Assembly (NCBI RefSeq): GCF_000010725.1
Contig: NC_013854.1
Location: 587,001 to 651,000, forward strand
Length of the DNA stretch: 64,000 nt
Source of the DNA: Azospirillum sp. B510
GTDB taxonomy: Bacteria; Pseudomonadota; Alphaproteobacteria; Azospirillales; Azospirillaceae
Direction of reading: 5' to 3'
In this document: positions 45,416-54,413 of the stretch, in pieces
Layout of the letters: each line of letters opens with the position of its first letter
How positions within the stretch are numbered: position 1 is the first letter of the stretch
Program-made: the position numbers and the translations under genes
Notes under the pieces: model-generated
What the model was told of the DNA's origin: nothing
Seen by the model: the letters and a program-made list of their open reading frames with translations, nothing else
Database searches by the model: none

Positions 45416-45591
45416 CGAGCGTTGTCGCGAAGCCGACAGGACTTGACGCCCTTCGGCCGGCGCCATACTGCCGTATGGCTGGGATGCGGAATGGCTTTCC
45501 CCTCTCCGTCGCCGGACCGCCGCGCTATAGTGGCGGCCGCAACGAACAGTCGAACCGGCCCGGAAAAAGGATGCCGGCGCAAAAGGGTGTG

Positions 45592-46365
45592 ATGAGGCTT
45601 CTCGTTTCCAATCTGACCCACCGCTATGACGACCTGACCGTCCTGGACGGCATCGACCTGACCTTGGCGGAGGGGGAAATCCTGGCCGTGATCGGCCCCA
45701 GCGGCTGCGGGAAATCGACGCTGCTCGGCATCGCCGGCGGCATCGTCGCCCCGACCTCCGGCTCGGTCCGGGTCGAGGGCGAGGTGCCGGACGGCTGCCT
45801 GAACCCGATCACCTTCATCTTCCAGGATTTCGCCCTGCTGCCCTGGCGCAGTGTGGAGGACAACATCGCCCTGGTGCTGGAGCATCATCCGCTCTCCTCC
45901 GCCGAGCGGCGCGAGCGCATTGACAGCGGCCTGCGCCGCATGGGGCTGTGGGAGTTCCGCAAGGCCCTGCCCAAGCAGTTGTCGGGCGGCATGCGCCAGC
46001 GGGTCGGCATCGCCCGCGCGTTGGCGGTGCGCCCGGCGATGCTGCTGCTGGACGAACCGCTGTCGGCGCTCGACGCCCAGACGCGCGAGCTGCTGATGGA
46101 TGATTTCCTGGAGCTGTGGCGGCGGGAGAAGACCACCGCCCTCTACGTCACCCACAATCTGGACGAGGCGCTGCGGCTGGCCGACCGTGTCTGCGTGCTG
46201 AGCCGCCGCCCCGGCCGCATCCGCGAGCTGGTCACCATCGAGGAGCCGCGCGAGCGCCGACGGGAGCCGTCGGCCCAGGCCCATCTGGCCGAGGTGCGCG
46301 ACCGCCTGTGGCACCTGATGAAGGCCGAAGCCCAGATGGCCGACCGGGAGATCGCCCGTGCCTGA
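45592..46365 (+). CDS. ABC transporter ATP-binding protein (SsuB/TauB-like)
   Basis: 257 residues. Walker A GPSGCGKSTLLG, signature QLSGGMRQRVGIARAL, Walker B LLLDEPLSALDAQT, switch VTHNLDEAL. AAAAGGG precedes ATG 45592; an in-frame ATG at 45571 is the alternative. It overlaps the GTG start of the permease, and together with the binding protein downstream forms a complete importer, unlike the cluster at 42119-45007. Confidence 0.9.
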   Translation: MRLLVSNLTHRYDDLTVLDGIDLTLAEGEILAVIGPSGCGKSTLLGIAGGIVAPTSGSVRVEGEVPDGCLNPITFIFQDFALLPWRSVEDNIALVLEHHPLSSAERRERIDSGLRRMGLWEFRKALPKQLSGGMRQRVGIARALAVRPAMLLLDEPLSALDAQTRELLMDDFLELWRREKTTALYVTHNLDEALRLADRVCVLSRRPGRIRELVTIEEPRERRREPSAQAHLAEVRDRLWHLMKAEAQMADREIARA

Positions 46366-47185
46366 CAGCCTGAACCCCACCACCGCGCCCACCGTCTCCG
46401 CAATCGGCCAGCCCGTCCGTTTCCGCGGCGGTGGCTTCACGGTGAAGCGCCATCCCTGGGCGGCGCTGGCCGCCTTCGCCCTGCTGATCGGACTGTGGGA
46501 GGGGGCGAGCCGCCTCGGCCTCGCCAGCCCGCTGTTCCTGCCGCCGCCGAGCGCCGTCGCCCGCGCGCTCGCCGGCATGGTGGCGGACGGCTCGCTGTGG
46601 CTGAACCTGAAGGCGTCGCTGGCGCGCATCGCCGTCGGCTGGGTGCTGGGCACGGCGGCCGGCATGCTGGTCGGCTTTTCCATGGGCATCTTCTCCACCG
46701 CCCGCGCGGTCGGCGTGCCGCTGGTGTCGGCCTTCTTCCCGATCCCGAAGATCGCGCTCTTGCCGCTGTTCATCCTGTGGTTCGGCATCGGCGAGCCGTC
46801 GAAATTCGCCACCATCGGCTTCGGCGTCTTCTTCCCCACCGTCATCGCCACCTACAGCGCCATCGACCAGGTGCCGCGCAACCTGATCCGCATGGCGCAG
46901 AGCTTCGGCCTGCCCTGGCGGGCGATCCTGCGCTCCATCGTGTTGCCCGGCGCCCTGCCGGGCATCCTTGCCGGCTTCCGCATCACCGCGTCGATCGCGC
47001 TGATCCTGGTGGTGGCGGCGGAGATGATCGGCGCGGAATACGGCATCGGCGCCTTCGTGCTGATGGCCGGCAACCTGATGCAGACCGACACGCTGCTGGC
47101 CGGGGTGCTGGTGCTGTCGCTGCTGGGGCTCGCCATCGGTACCGTGCTGTCGCAACTGGAGCGGCGCCTGCTGAACTGGCGCTGA
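46358..47185 (+). CDS. ABC transporter permease (SsuC/TauC-like)
   Basis: 275 residues from a GTG overlapping the ATPase stop by eight bases. Six helices; the conserved cytoplasmic loop is RNLIRMAQSFGLPWRAILRS with ALPGILAGFRITASIALILV after it. N-terminal signature PLFLPPPSAVARALAGMV is typical for the nitrate/sulfonate/taurine group. Confidence 0.9.
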   Translation: MPDSLNPTTAPTVSAIGQPVRFRGGGFTVKRHPWAALAAFALLIGLWEGASRLGLASPLFLPPPSAVARALAGMVADGSLWLNLKASLARIAVGWVLGTAAGMLVGFSMGIFSTARAVGVPLVSAFFPIPKIALLPLFILWFGIGEPSKFATIGFGVFFPTVIATYSAIDQVPRNLIRMAQSFGLPWRAILRSIVLPGALPGILAGFRITASIALILVVAAEMIGAEYGIGAFVLMAGNLMQTDTLLAGVLVLSLLGLAIGTVLSQLERRLLNWR

Positions 47186-47230
47186 CCGCATGCTGAACAA
47201 CCTTGAGCATCCTCGGGAGGATTTCCGTCC

Positions 47231-48256
47231 ATGACCCTCGTCCGCCTCACCCGGCGCGCCCTGATCGCCACCGCCGGCGCCGCCTTGGTCACCAGCTCCC
47301 TGATGTCCGCGGCGCTGGCGCAGCCGCTGGAGAAGGCGACGGTCGGGGTGCTGGCGCTGTCCTCCTCCGGGCCGATCTTCATCGCCAAGGCCAAGGGCTA
47401 TTTCGCGAAGGAAGGGCTGGACGTCGAGCTGAAGATGTTCACCTCGGCCCAGCAGGTGCCGGTCGCCGTGACCTCGGGCGATGTCGATTTCGGCGTCACC
47501 GGCCTGACTGCCGGCTTCTACAACCTCGCCTCGAAAGGGGCGGTCACCATCATCGCCGCGCAGAGCCGCGACGAGCCGGGCTTCCCCTTGAGCGCCTATC
47601 TCGCGACCAACGCCGCCTATGACGCCGGGCTGAAGTCGCCGGCCGACCTGAAGGGCAAGCGGATCGCCATCACCACCGTCGGTTCGACCTTCCATTACAT
47701 GATCGGTCTGCTGGCGAAGAAGCACGGCTTCACCGTCAAGGACGTCACCATGGTGCCGTTGCAGGACGTGCCGAAGATGGTCGCCGCCTTCAGGGGCGGG
47801 CAGGTCGACGCCATCATCGCGCCGTCCACCGTGTCACGGCAGCTGGTGGCCGACGGCGCCGGCAAGATGCTGGGCTGGGTCGGCGACGAGACGCCCTGGC
47901 AGCTCGGCGCCCTGTTCACCGCGCCCAAGACGATGAAGGACCGCCGTCCGCTGGTGGAAAAGTTCGTCCGCGCCTACAAGACGGCGCTGGCCGAATACCA
48001 CGCCGCCTTCAATGGCAAGGACGCGTCCGGCGCTCTGGTGAAGGGCCCCGGCTATGACGAGCTGCTGACCATCATCGCCGACGCGACCAAGCAGAAGCCG
48101 GACATCGCCGCCGCCGGCCTGCCCTATGTCGATCCGCAGGCCCGCCTGCTGGTGGACGACATCGTCAATCAGGTGAAGTTCTGGCAGTCCGAGGGTCAGG
48201 TCGACAAGGCGCTGGACCCGATGTCGGTGATGGACCTCAGCGTCGCCGGGCGGTGA
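47231..48256 (+). CDS. ABC transporter substrate-binding protein (NMT1/THI5/SsuA-like)
   Basis: 341 residues with a twin-arginine-looking or Sec signal (RLTRRALIATAGAALVTSSL ... ALAQP). The mature part follows the NMT1/SsuA fold: GPIFIAKAKGYFAKEGLDVE, VAVTSGDVDFGVTGLTAGFY, LKGKRIAITTVGSTFHYMIG, VDAIIAPSTVSRQLV. The class binds sulfonates, nitrate, taurine or pyrimidine precursors. AGGA lies near the ATG. It is the third gene of the 45592-48256 operon and is followed by a strong terminator. Substrate not decidable from sequence. Confidence 0.9.
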   Translation: MTLVRLTRRALIATAGAALVTSSLMSAALAQPLEKATVGVLALSSSGPIFIAKAKGYFAKEGLDVELKMFTSAQQVPVAVTSGDVDFGVTGLTAGFYNLASKGAVTIIAAQSRDEPGFPLSAYLATNAAYDAGLKSPADLKGKRIAITTVGSTFHYMIGLLAKKHGFTVKDVTMVPLQDVPKMVAAFRGGQVDAIIAPSTVSRQLVADGAGKMLGWVGDETPWQLGALFTAPKTMKDRRPLVEKFVRAYKTALAEYHAAFNGKDASGALVKGPGYDELLTIIADATKQKPDIAAAGLPYVDPQARLLVDDIVNQVKFWQSEGQVDKALDPMSVMDLSVAGR

Positions 48257-48260
48257 CGAT

Positions 48261-48312
48261 ATCAGCCCTCTCCTTTATCTTTGAGCAAGGAGAGGGCTGA
48301 TTCTCTTTATTT
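48261..48312 (+). terminator. Rho-independent terminator of the ABC operon
   Basis: ATCAGCCCTCTCCTT (48261-48275) pairs perfectly over 15 bases with AAGGAGAGGGCTGAT (48287-48301), then TCTCTTTATTTTT. It marks the boundary where the base composition changes abruptly from GC-rich to AT-rich. Confidence 0.92.
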
Positions 48313-49422
48313 TTCGCTCGAATTTTCGCTCTTTTCTATTAGGCGAATGGATGCGTGAATTGTTGCTAGATAATAATAGAATATCCAGCTATAGAATATT
48401 GGCTTGTCATAGTCTTCCTGTTGTTTCTCATCGTGGTGCCGGATTCCGAACCTGTTTGCTATCTCAAATAATGATGCCTCATCTTTCTTATGAAGAACTT
48501 CTTTTAGCTTTGGCCTGAGGTACTCTAGAACGTCAGCAAGATCTCTGATGGCGTCGCGACGATCGTTCATTGATGAGCGGGATCTTCGGAATTTTATCTG
48601 AGCTGATTCTATCCTTTCTGTAATATTCCTTGGGGTTGCTGTTGGAAGCGAAGCACTGAAAAGGCCCTCCAAGCCAGATTCTGGGAGTGTTAGAATTTCG
48701 CCCCCAATAGAAAGTTCATAACCTGCGCCGTATAAATTAAGTATTTTATTCGCTTTTTCTCTAAACTCTTGTCGACCTTGAGTTCTGTCAAAAGTACTAC
48801 AGTGCCATCCGCAATCAGAATAACTGTGGTACGTTCGATCAATCGGCTTTGAGCAATTATCGTATAAGAATTCAATAATATCAAACAGATCATCTTCAGA
48901 GTAGCTGTTTATCATCTGACTTATTGGAGTCATATTTCTTTTTCTTAATTCGATCAGTATGATGGCTTCAATATCATCTCCTAGAAGCCCATGATTAAAT
49001 CCTGTATCAACGCAATAAAATCCAAGATTTTCCTGAAAATATCCTTCTAATTCAAGAGACAAATACAAACTTTTAAACAAAGTTATAACTGAATTTAAAT
49101 CAAGTCCGTGCGAAAGGGGATTTTTTCCTGTCCGTACTGAGTAGTATGGCTTTTCTCTTTTGTGGATGATTTTCATGGTATTTTGATTGCCCGCGTGAAT
49201 TGATCCTTCTATGTTAAGATCTTTCGATAGCTTCAATAGAACGGCGTCAGATATTCCTCGCAGGGCGCTCTTTGAATAAACCCACTTGCTATTTACCATT
49301 ACGTCTTTGGGAGGAGCGATGCCATACTCGGAAAGAAATATATCAATTTCTCTGAATGTAAATTTTGACTGAAGCTCCCTTCCAATTTTATCGATTAGTG
49401 CCATTTTCTCTGAAGGATTCAT
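48307..49422 (-). CDS. AT-rich HEPN-domain protein, AbiJ-like abortive-infection candidate
   Basis: 371 residues. The gene is strongly AT-rich (in 48361-48420, 20 of 60 bases are G or C) against very GC-rich neighbours, so it was acquired recently. The C-terminal domain (about 275-371) is helical with an Rx4H motif (R324-FGIR-H329, then HDEKQ), the mark of HEPN RNases; the closing helix is SWIFYYYLATIHASIRLIE. The N-terminal segment (MNPSEKMALIDKIGRELQSK) and the middle region (DLFDIIEFLYDNCSKPIDRT, DCGWHCSTFDRTQGRQEF, AGYELSIGGEILTL) recall the N-terminal and linker regions of AbiJ-like proteins. Probable role: RNA cleavage that stops phage growth. GAGG precedes the ATG. No antitoxin or partner gene is seen. 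Confidence 0.6.
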   Translation of the reverse strand: MNPSEKMALIDKIGRELQSKFTFREIDIFLSEYGIAPPKDVMVNSKWVYSKSALRGISDAVLLKLSKDLNIEGSIHAGNQNTMKIIHKREKPYYSVRTGKNPLSHGLDLNSVITLFKSLYLSLELEGYFQENLGFYCVDTGFNHGLLGDDIEAIILIELRKRNMTPISQMINSYSEDDLFDIIEFLYDNCSKPIDRTYHSYSDCGWHCSTFDRTQGRQEFREKANKILNLYGAGYELSIGGEILTLPESGLEGLFSASLPTATPRNITERIESAQIKFRRSRSSMNDRRDAIRDLADVLEYLRPKLKEVLHKKDEASLFEIANRFGIRHHDEKQQEDYDKPIFYSWIFYYYLATIHASIRLIEKSENSSEK

Positions 49423-49628
49423 CGATGCCTCTGAGAAATTCGTTCGATATTAGGGGAAAAGAGGATTTTCCCAACAGATAGTGTTTTCAGCCTATGATCT
49501 GGAAGCTCTGTAGCAAACACGCGAGAATGTTAGCTTCGTGCCTCCAGTTCAATGCCGTCAAGGTGCAGCAATGCAGTCTCCATAAAAATTTGCTCGACTC
49601 CTGTCTGTACATGGAAACTGAAAAAGCA
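49423..49628. other. AT-rich flank of the HEPN gene
   Basis: 206 bases between the HEPN gene start and the end of the livF gene. It keeps the AT-rich composition up to about 49625, so it belongs to the acquired segment and should hold its promoter. No direct repeat matching the other border (48300) was found by eye. Confidence 0.4.
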
Positions 49629-50342
49629 TCACACCGCCAGATAGGCCGCCCTCACCGCGTCATCGGCCATCAGCTCCGCCATCGTGCCGGCCCAGCGCGG
49701 GCGTCCCGTCTCGATGACGCAGGCGCGGTCGGCGACGGAGGAGGCGAAGGACAGGCTCTGTTCGGACAGCAGCACCGACAGCCCCTCCGCCTTCAGCCGC
49801 CGCACCGCGTCGGCCATCTGCCTGACGATCAGCGGCGCCAGCCCCTCCGACGGCTCGTCGAGCAGCAGCAGCGACGGGTTGCCCATCAGCGTGCGGGCCA
49901 GGGTCAGCATCTGCTGCTCGCCGCCGCTCATCCGGGTGCCGCGTCGCCCGCGCATCTCCGCGAGGTTGGGGAACAGGGCGAACAGCCTCTCCGGCGTCCA
50001 GGCCGGGGCGCCGGGGCGGGGCGGCTGGCGGCCGACCTCCAGATTCTCCTCGACCGTCAGGTCGGCGAAGATGCGGCGATCCTCCGGCACATAGCCGACG
50101 CCGAGCCGGGCGATGCGGTGGGCGGGCAGGGCGGACAGGTCGCGGCCATCGAAGCGCAGCACCGCCGCGCGCCGCTCCACCAGCCCCATGATCGCCTTCA
50201 GCGTGGTGGTCTTGCCGGCACCGTTGCGGCCCATCAGCGCCACCACCTCGCCACGGCCCACCGTCAGGGCGATGCCGTCGAGGATGTGGGCGCGGCCATA
50301 CCAGGACTGGAGGCCGTCCACCGTCAAAAGCGCGTCGCTCAC
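49629..50342 (-). CDS. livF: Branched-chain amino acid-type ABC ATPase LivF
   Basis: 237 residues, GTG start overlapping the livG stop. Motifs: LMGRNGAGKTTTLKAIMG (Walker A), YVPEDRRIFADLTVEENL (LivF/UrtE hallmark), MSGGEQQMLTLARTL, LLLLDEPSEGLAP, LLSEQSLSFAS. It is the last gene of a four-gene importer on the minus strand. UrtE of the urea system is a close relative, so the substrate is open. Confidence 0.9.
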   Translation of the reverse strand: MSDALLTVDGLQSWYGRAHILDGIALTVGRGEVVALMGRNGAGKTTTLKAIMGLVERRAAVLRFDGRDLSALPAHRIARLGVGYVPEDRRIFADLTVEENLEVGRQPPRPGAPAWTPERLFALFPNLAEMRGRRGTRMSGGEQQMLTLARTLMGNPSLLLLDEPSEGLAPLIVRQMADAVRRLKAEGLSVLLSEQSLSFASSVADRACVIETGRPRWAGTMAELMADDAVRAAYLAV

Positions 50343-51082
50343 GCCTCGCCTCCCAGATAGACGGATTGCACGCGGGGATCGGCGCGCACCTGATCCGGCG
50401 GGCCCTCGGCGATGAGGCGGCCGCGGTCGAGCACCAGCACGCGGGTGGCGTGGCCGAAGACGGCGTCCATGTCATGCTCGGTGAACAGCACGGCGAGGTC
50501 GCGCTCACGCACCAGCTCCGCCGTCAGCGCCATCAGGGCGAGCCGCTCGGCCGGCGCCATGCCGGCGGTCGGCTCGTCCATCAGCAGCACCGTCGGTTCG
50601 CTCGCCAGCGCCATCGCCAGCTCGACCCGCTTGATGTCGCCATAGGCCAGCACGCCGCAGGGCCGGTCGGCTTGGGGACCCATGCCGACCCGCTCCAGCA
50701 GGGCCAGCGCCGGCTTGCGGAACTGGGCGGCGGCGGGACGCCACAGGCCGAACAGCCGGCGGGCGCGCGACAGCAGCACCATCTGCACATTCTCCGCCAC
50801 CGTCATCGAGGCGAAGGTGGCGGTGATCTGGAAGGTGCGCCCGACCCCCAGCGCCCAGATGCGCCGGGGCGGCAGCCCGACCAGCTCGGCGCCGTCCAGC
50901 CTGACCGACCCCGAGTCGGGGCGGAGCTGGCCGTTCAGCAGGTTGAAGCAGGTGCTCTTGCCGGCGCCGTTCGGGCCGATCAGCGCCAGCAGGTCGCCGG
51001 CGCGCAGGGTGAAGGAGACGCCGCCGACCGCCTGCACCCCGCCGAAGGAGCGGTGCAGGTCGCGCACCACAAGCTCGCTCAT
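50339..51082 (-). CDS. livG: Branched-chain amino acid-type ABC ATPase LivG
   Basis: 247 residues. Motifs: LIGPNGAGKSTCFNLLNGQL, RTFQITATFASMTVAENVQM (LivG hallmark with the TFQ), LAYGDIKRVELAMALASEPT, LLMDEPTAGMAPAE, LFTEHDMDAVFGHATRVLVL. The signature LSGGQ is replaced by LAYGDI, as usual for LivG. It overlaps both neighbours by four bases, indicating coupled translation. Confidence 0.92.
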   Translation of the reverse strand: MSELVVRDLHRSFGGVQAVGGVSFTLRAGDLLALIGPNGAGKSTCFNLLNGQLRPDSGSVRLDGAELVGLPPRRIWALGVGRTFQITATFASMTVAENVQMVLLSRARRLFGLWRPAAAQFRKPALALLERVGMGPQADRPCGVLAYGDIKRVELAMALASEPTVLLMDEPTAGMAPAERLALMALTAELVRERDLAVLFTEHDMDAVFGHATRVLVLDRGRLIAEGPPDQVRADPRVQSVYLGGEA

Positions 51083-52926
51083 GCCCGCCTCCCGCCAAAG
51101 GATGAACGCAGGCCGGACAGGAAGCCGACGATGCCCTTGGGGAAGGCCAGCACCAGGGCGACGATGGTCAGGCCCAGCGACAGCCGCCACCAGTCGGTAA
51201 GGCTCATCACCTTGGCCTCCAACAGATGGAAGGCCACCGCACCGGCCAGCGGGCCGGCGACGGTCTGGAGGCCGCCCATCAGCACCATCACCAGCGCATC
51301 GACCGATTGCGGCACCGCCAGCAGGCTGGGGAAGACGCTGCCCTTGGCGAAGGCGTAAAGCCCGCCGGCCAGTCCCGCCGCACTGCCGGCCAGCACGAAG
51401 GCCATCCATTGGAAGCGGCGCACGTCGATGCCCACCGATTCGGCGCGCAGGGCCGAGTCGCGCCCGGCCCGCAGCGCATAGCCGAAGGGGGCGAAGGCCG
51501 TCCGGCGCAGCAGCCACAACGCCCCGCCGCACAGAGCCAGCGTCAGCCAATAATAGGCGGCCTTGCCCGCCGCCCAGCCCGACGGCCAGACGCCGAGGAT
51601 GCCGTTGTCGCCGCCGGTCACCGCGTACCATTGGAAGGCGACGGACCAGACGATCTGGGCGAAGGCCAGCGTCAGCATGGCGAAATAGAGCCCCGACCGC
51701 CGGACGCAGAACCATCCAGCCACCAGAGCCCCAATCCCGGCCAGCAGCGGCGCGCCCGCCAGCGCCAGCGGCATCGGTGCGCCCAGATGCTTGACCAGCA
51801 GGGCCGAACCATAGGCGCCCAGCCCGAACCATGCCGCATGACCGAAGGACACCAGCCCGCCCAGCCCGATCAGCAGATGCAGGCTGGCGGCGAACAAGGC
51901 GAGGATCACCACCTCGGTCAGCAGGATCAGGGCGTAATCGCCGGCGACCAGCGGTGCGGCGACCAACAGCGCCAGCAGGACCAGCGCCCACAGCCCGGCA
52001 TGGCTCCCGGCGGACAGCGGCACGGTCACCGTGGCCGGGGCGGTCGGCGGCGTCTCCTCGGCCCGGCCGAGCAGGCCGTGTGGGCGCAGCACCAGAACCA
52101 CCGCCATGAACAGGAAGACGATCACCAGCGTGATCTGAGGGAAGACCAGGATGCCGAAGGCCTGCAACTGGCCGATCAGCAGCGAGGCGAGGAAGGCGCC
52201 GGTCAGGCTGCCCATGCCGCCGACCACGACGACGACGAAGGCCTCGACCACGATCGCCATGTCCATGTGCAGCGTCACCGCCTCGCGCGGGACCTGAAGG
52301 GCGCCGCCCAGCCCGGCCAGCGCGCAGCCGAGGACCAACACCCCGGTGAACAGCCGCGCCGGATCGACGCCGAGCGTGCTGGCCATCTCGCGGTCCTGGG
52401 TGGCGGCGCGCACCAGCGTGCCCCAGCGGGTGCGGTTGAACAGCAGCCACAACAGCCCCAGCACCAGCGGCCCCAGACCGATCAGCACGAGGTCGTAGAG
52501 CGGGAAGGGTTGGTCGAGAATGTCGACGGAGCCCTTCAGTCCCGGCGCCCGGCGGCCCAGCAGATCCTCCGGTCCCCAGATCCAGGCGGTCAGATCCTGC
52601 ACCACCAGCACGACGCCGAAGGTGCCGAGAAGCTGGAACAGCTCCGGCGAGCGGTAGAGCCGGCGCAGCAGCCCGATCTCCATCACCGCCCCCATCACGC
52701 CCGTCAGCACCGCCGCGGCGGCGACCGAGCCCCAGAAGCCGGCCGGCGTGCCGCCGAAGCGCTCGATCAGCGACCAGCCGGCATAGGCGCCGACCATGTA
52801 GAAGGAGCCATGCGCGAAATTCACGATCCGCGTCACGCCGAACACGATGGTCAGCCCCGACGACACCAGGAACAGCGTCGCCGCGGTCGCGAGCCCGCTG
52901 AGGGCCTGGACGAGGAGGAAGGACAT
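51079..52926 (-). CDS. Fused LivH-LivM permease
   Basis: A single 615-residue membrane protein. Residues about 1-295 match LivH (SGLTIVFGVTRIVNFAHGSF, VLGCALAGLGGALQVPREAV, LIGQLQAFGILVFPQITLVI). Residues about 320-615 match LivM (LHLLIGLGGLVSFGHAAWFG, AGRDSALRAESVGIDVRRFQ, LMGGLQTVAGPLAGAVAFHL). Most bacteria keep these as two genes; fusions occur in some alphaproteobacteria. About 16-18 helices in all. It overlaps livG by four bases. Confidence 0.92.
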   Translation of the reverse strand: MSFLLVQALSGLATAATLFLVSSGLTIVFGVTRIVNFAHGSFYMVGAYAGWSLIERFGGTPAGFWGSVAAAAVLTGVMGAVMEIGLLRRLYRSPELFQLLGTFGVVLVVQDLTAWIWGPEDLLGRRAPGLKGSVDILDQPFPLYDLVLIGLGPLVLGLLWLLFNRTRWGTLVRAATQDREMASTLGVDPARLFTGVLVLGCALAGLGGALQVPREAVTLHMDMAIVVEAFVVVVVGGMGSLTGAFLASLLIGQLQAFGILVFPQITLVIVFLFMAVVLVLRPHGLLGRAEETPPTAPATVTVPLSAGSHAGLWALVLLALLVAAPLVAGDYALILLTEVVILALFAASLHLLIGLGGLVSFGHAAWFGLGAYGSALLVKHLGAPMPLALAGAPLLAGIGALVAGWFCVRRSGLYFAMLTLAFAQIVWSVAFQWYAVTGGDNGILGVWPSGWAAGKAAYYWLTLALCGGALWLLRRTAFAPFGYALRAGRDSALRAESVGIDVRRFQWMAFVLAGSAAGLAGGLYAFAKGSVFPSLLAVPQSVDALVMVLMGGLQTVAGPLAGAVAFHLLEAKVMSLTDWWRLSLGLTIVALVLAFPKGIVGFLSGLRSSFGGRRA

Positions 52927-52968
52927 GGGGATGACCGCTTCGGTGGCGGGCGCCGGCAGCCCGATGCC

Positions 52969-54225
52969 TTATTCCGCCGGCCGCATCTTGCGGGCGGCCT
53001 CGTCCGGCGGCAGGTAGTTGGCGCCGTCGGCATAGCGCCAGTCCTTCATGGTGCCGCGCCCGTCCTTGACGGTGGTGACGCCGACATAGGCGCCCATGGT
53101 CGCCTGATGGTCGGATGCGCGGAAGGTCACCGGGCCGACCGGGCTGTCGATGGTCAGGCCGGCCAGCGCGTCGACGATCGGCTCGGCATTGGCGGATTTG
53201 GCCTTGGTGATTCCGGCGGCGACCGCCTTCATGGTGATGTAGCCGACCAGCGAGCCCGCCTTGGGCGATTCCTTGAAGCGCGCGGTGTAGGCGGCGACGA
53301 AGGCCTTGTGGGCGGGGGTGTCGATCTGGTCCCAGGGATAGCCGGTGACGATCCAGCCCTCCGGCGCCTCCTCCTTCATCGGCTCCAGATATTCCGGCTC
53401 GCCGGTCAGCAGGCTGACGACCTTGCGGTTGCGGAACAGCCCGCGCCCCTCGCCTTCGCGCACGAATTTGGCGAGGTCGGCTCCGAAGGTGACGTTGAAG
53501 ATGGCGTCGGGCTTGGCGGCGGCAAGCGCCTGCACGGTCGGGCCGGCCTCCAGCTTGCCCTGCGCCGGCCATTGCTCCGCCACGAACTCGACGTCGGGGC
53601 GCTTTTCGCTCAGCATCTGCTTGAACCACGCCACCGCCGACTGGCCATACTCATAGTTGGGGGCGACGGTGGCCCAGCGCTTGGCCGGCAGCTTCGCCGC
53701 CTCCTCCACCAGCATCGCCGCCTGCATGTAGGTGCTGGGGCGCAGGCGGAAGGTGTAGCGGTTGCCCTTGGACCAGGTGATGGCGTCGGTCAGCGGCTCG
53801 GCCGCGACGAAGGGAATCTTGTTACGCGCGGCGAAATCGGCGACGGCCAGCCCGATGTGGGAGAAATAGGTGCCGGCCAGCACGTCGATCGCCTCGTTGC
53901 TGACCATCTCCTGGGCGACGCGCACTGCGTCGTCGGGCTTGCCGGCATCGTCATGCGAGACGACCTGAAGCTCGCAGCAGCCGATCACGCCGCCGGCCGC
54001 GTTGATCTCCTCCAGCGCCAGCTGCCAGCCCTGGCGATAGGGGATGGTGAAGGCGGGCAGGCCGGTGTAGCTGTTGATCTCGCCGACCCGCACCGGCGCG
54101 CCGGAGAACCTGGCCGATTGGGCTATGGCGGGGCCGGCGAACGCCGCGGCGCAGAAGGCGGCGGCCAGAGTGGCGGGGACAAGGACCTTCGCCAGCGGCG
54201 AGGTGGTCGGGCGGCGGTGCTTCAT
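52969..54225 (-). CDS. Branched-chain amino acid-type substrate-binding protein
   Basis: 418 residues with a signal peptide (KVLVPATLAAAFCAAAFAGP AIA). Type I periplasmic-binding fold: VRVGEINSYTGLPAFTIPYR, LALEEINAAGGVIGCCELQV, VLAGTYFSHIGLAVADFAAR, KRWATVAPNYEYGQSAVAWF. It heads the livKHMGF-like operon. A CC pair in IGCCEL is unusual. Ligand uncertain: branched-chain amino acids, amides, urea or aromatic acids are all possible for this family. Confidence 0.9.
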   Translation of the reverse strand: MKHRRPTTSPLAKVLVPATLAAAFCAAAFAGPAIAQSARFSGAPVRVGEINSYTGLPAFTIPYRQGWQLALEEINAAGGVIGCCELQVVSHDDAGKPDDAVRVAQEMVSNEAIDVLAGTYFSHIGLAVADFAARNKIPFVAAEPLTDAITWSKGNRYTFRLRPSTYMQAAMLVEEAAKLPAKRWATVAPNYEYGQSAVAWFKQMLSEKRPDVEFVAEQWPAQGKLEAGPTVQALAAAKPDAIFNVTFGADLAKFVREGEGRGLFRNRKVVSLLTGEPEYLEPMKEEAPEGWIVTGYPWDQIDTPAHKAFVAAYTARFKESPKAGSLVGYITMKAVAAGITKAKSANAEPIVDALAGLTIDSPVGPVTFRASDHQATMGAYVGVTTVKDGRGTMKDWRYADGANYLPPDEAARKMRPAE

Positions 54226-54413
54226 CCTGCGGGGACCCCGGTTCGGTAAGAGACCAGCGGCGTGCGTGTCCGGGTCGCGGTGCGACGCAACACACCGCGT
54301 TCATAGCAAACCCCGCGCAAAAGTCACCGACTGATCGGCGCCTTTCCCTCCTACGGCCCCTCCCATGGCCTGTCCCGCGGCCCGTTCCGATGCGCGTCCG
54401 ACCGGGCGGCGGC

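Noticed and set aside
48300-49628. A larger mobile element around the HEPN gene
   Set aside because: No integrase, transposase, inverted ends or matching direct repeats were seen at the borders. Only one gene is present, so the way it arrived is unknown.
50339-53629. A very long frame read through the livG and permease region
   Set aside because: It only becomes family-like at livG (start 51082). The remainder is an off-frame reading of the fused permease and binding protein.
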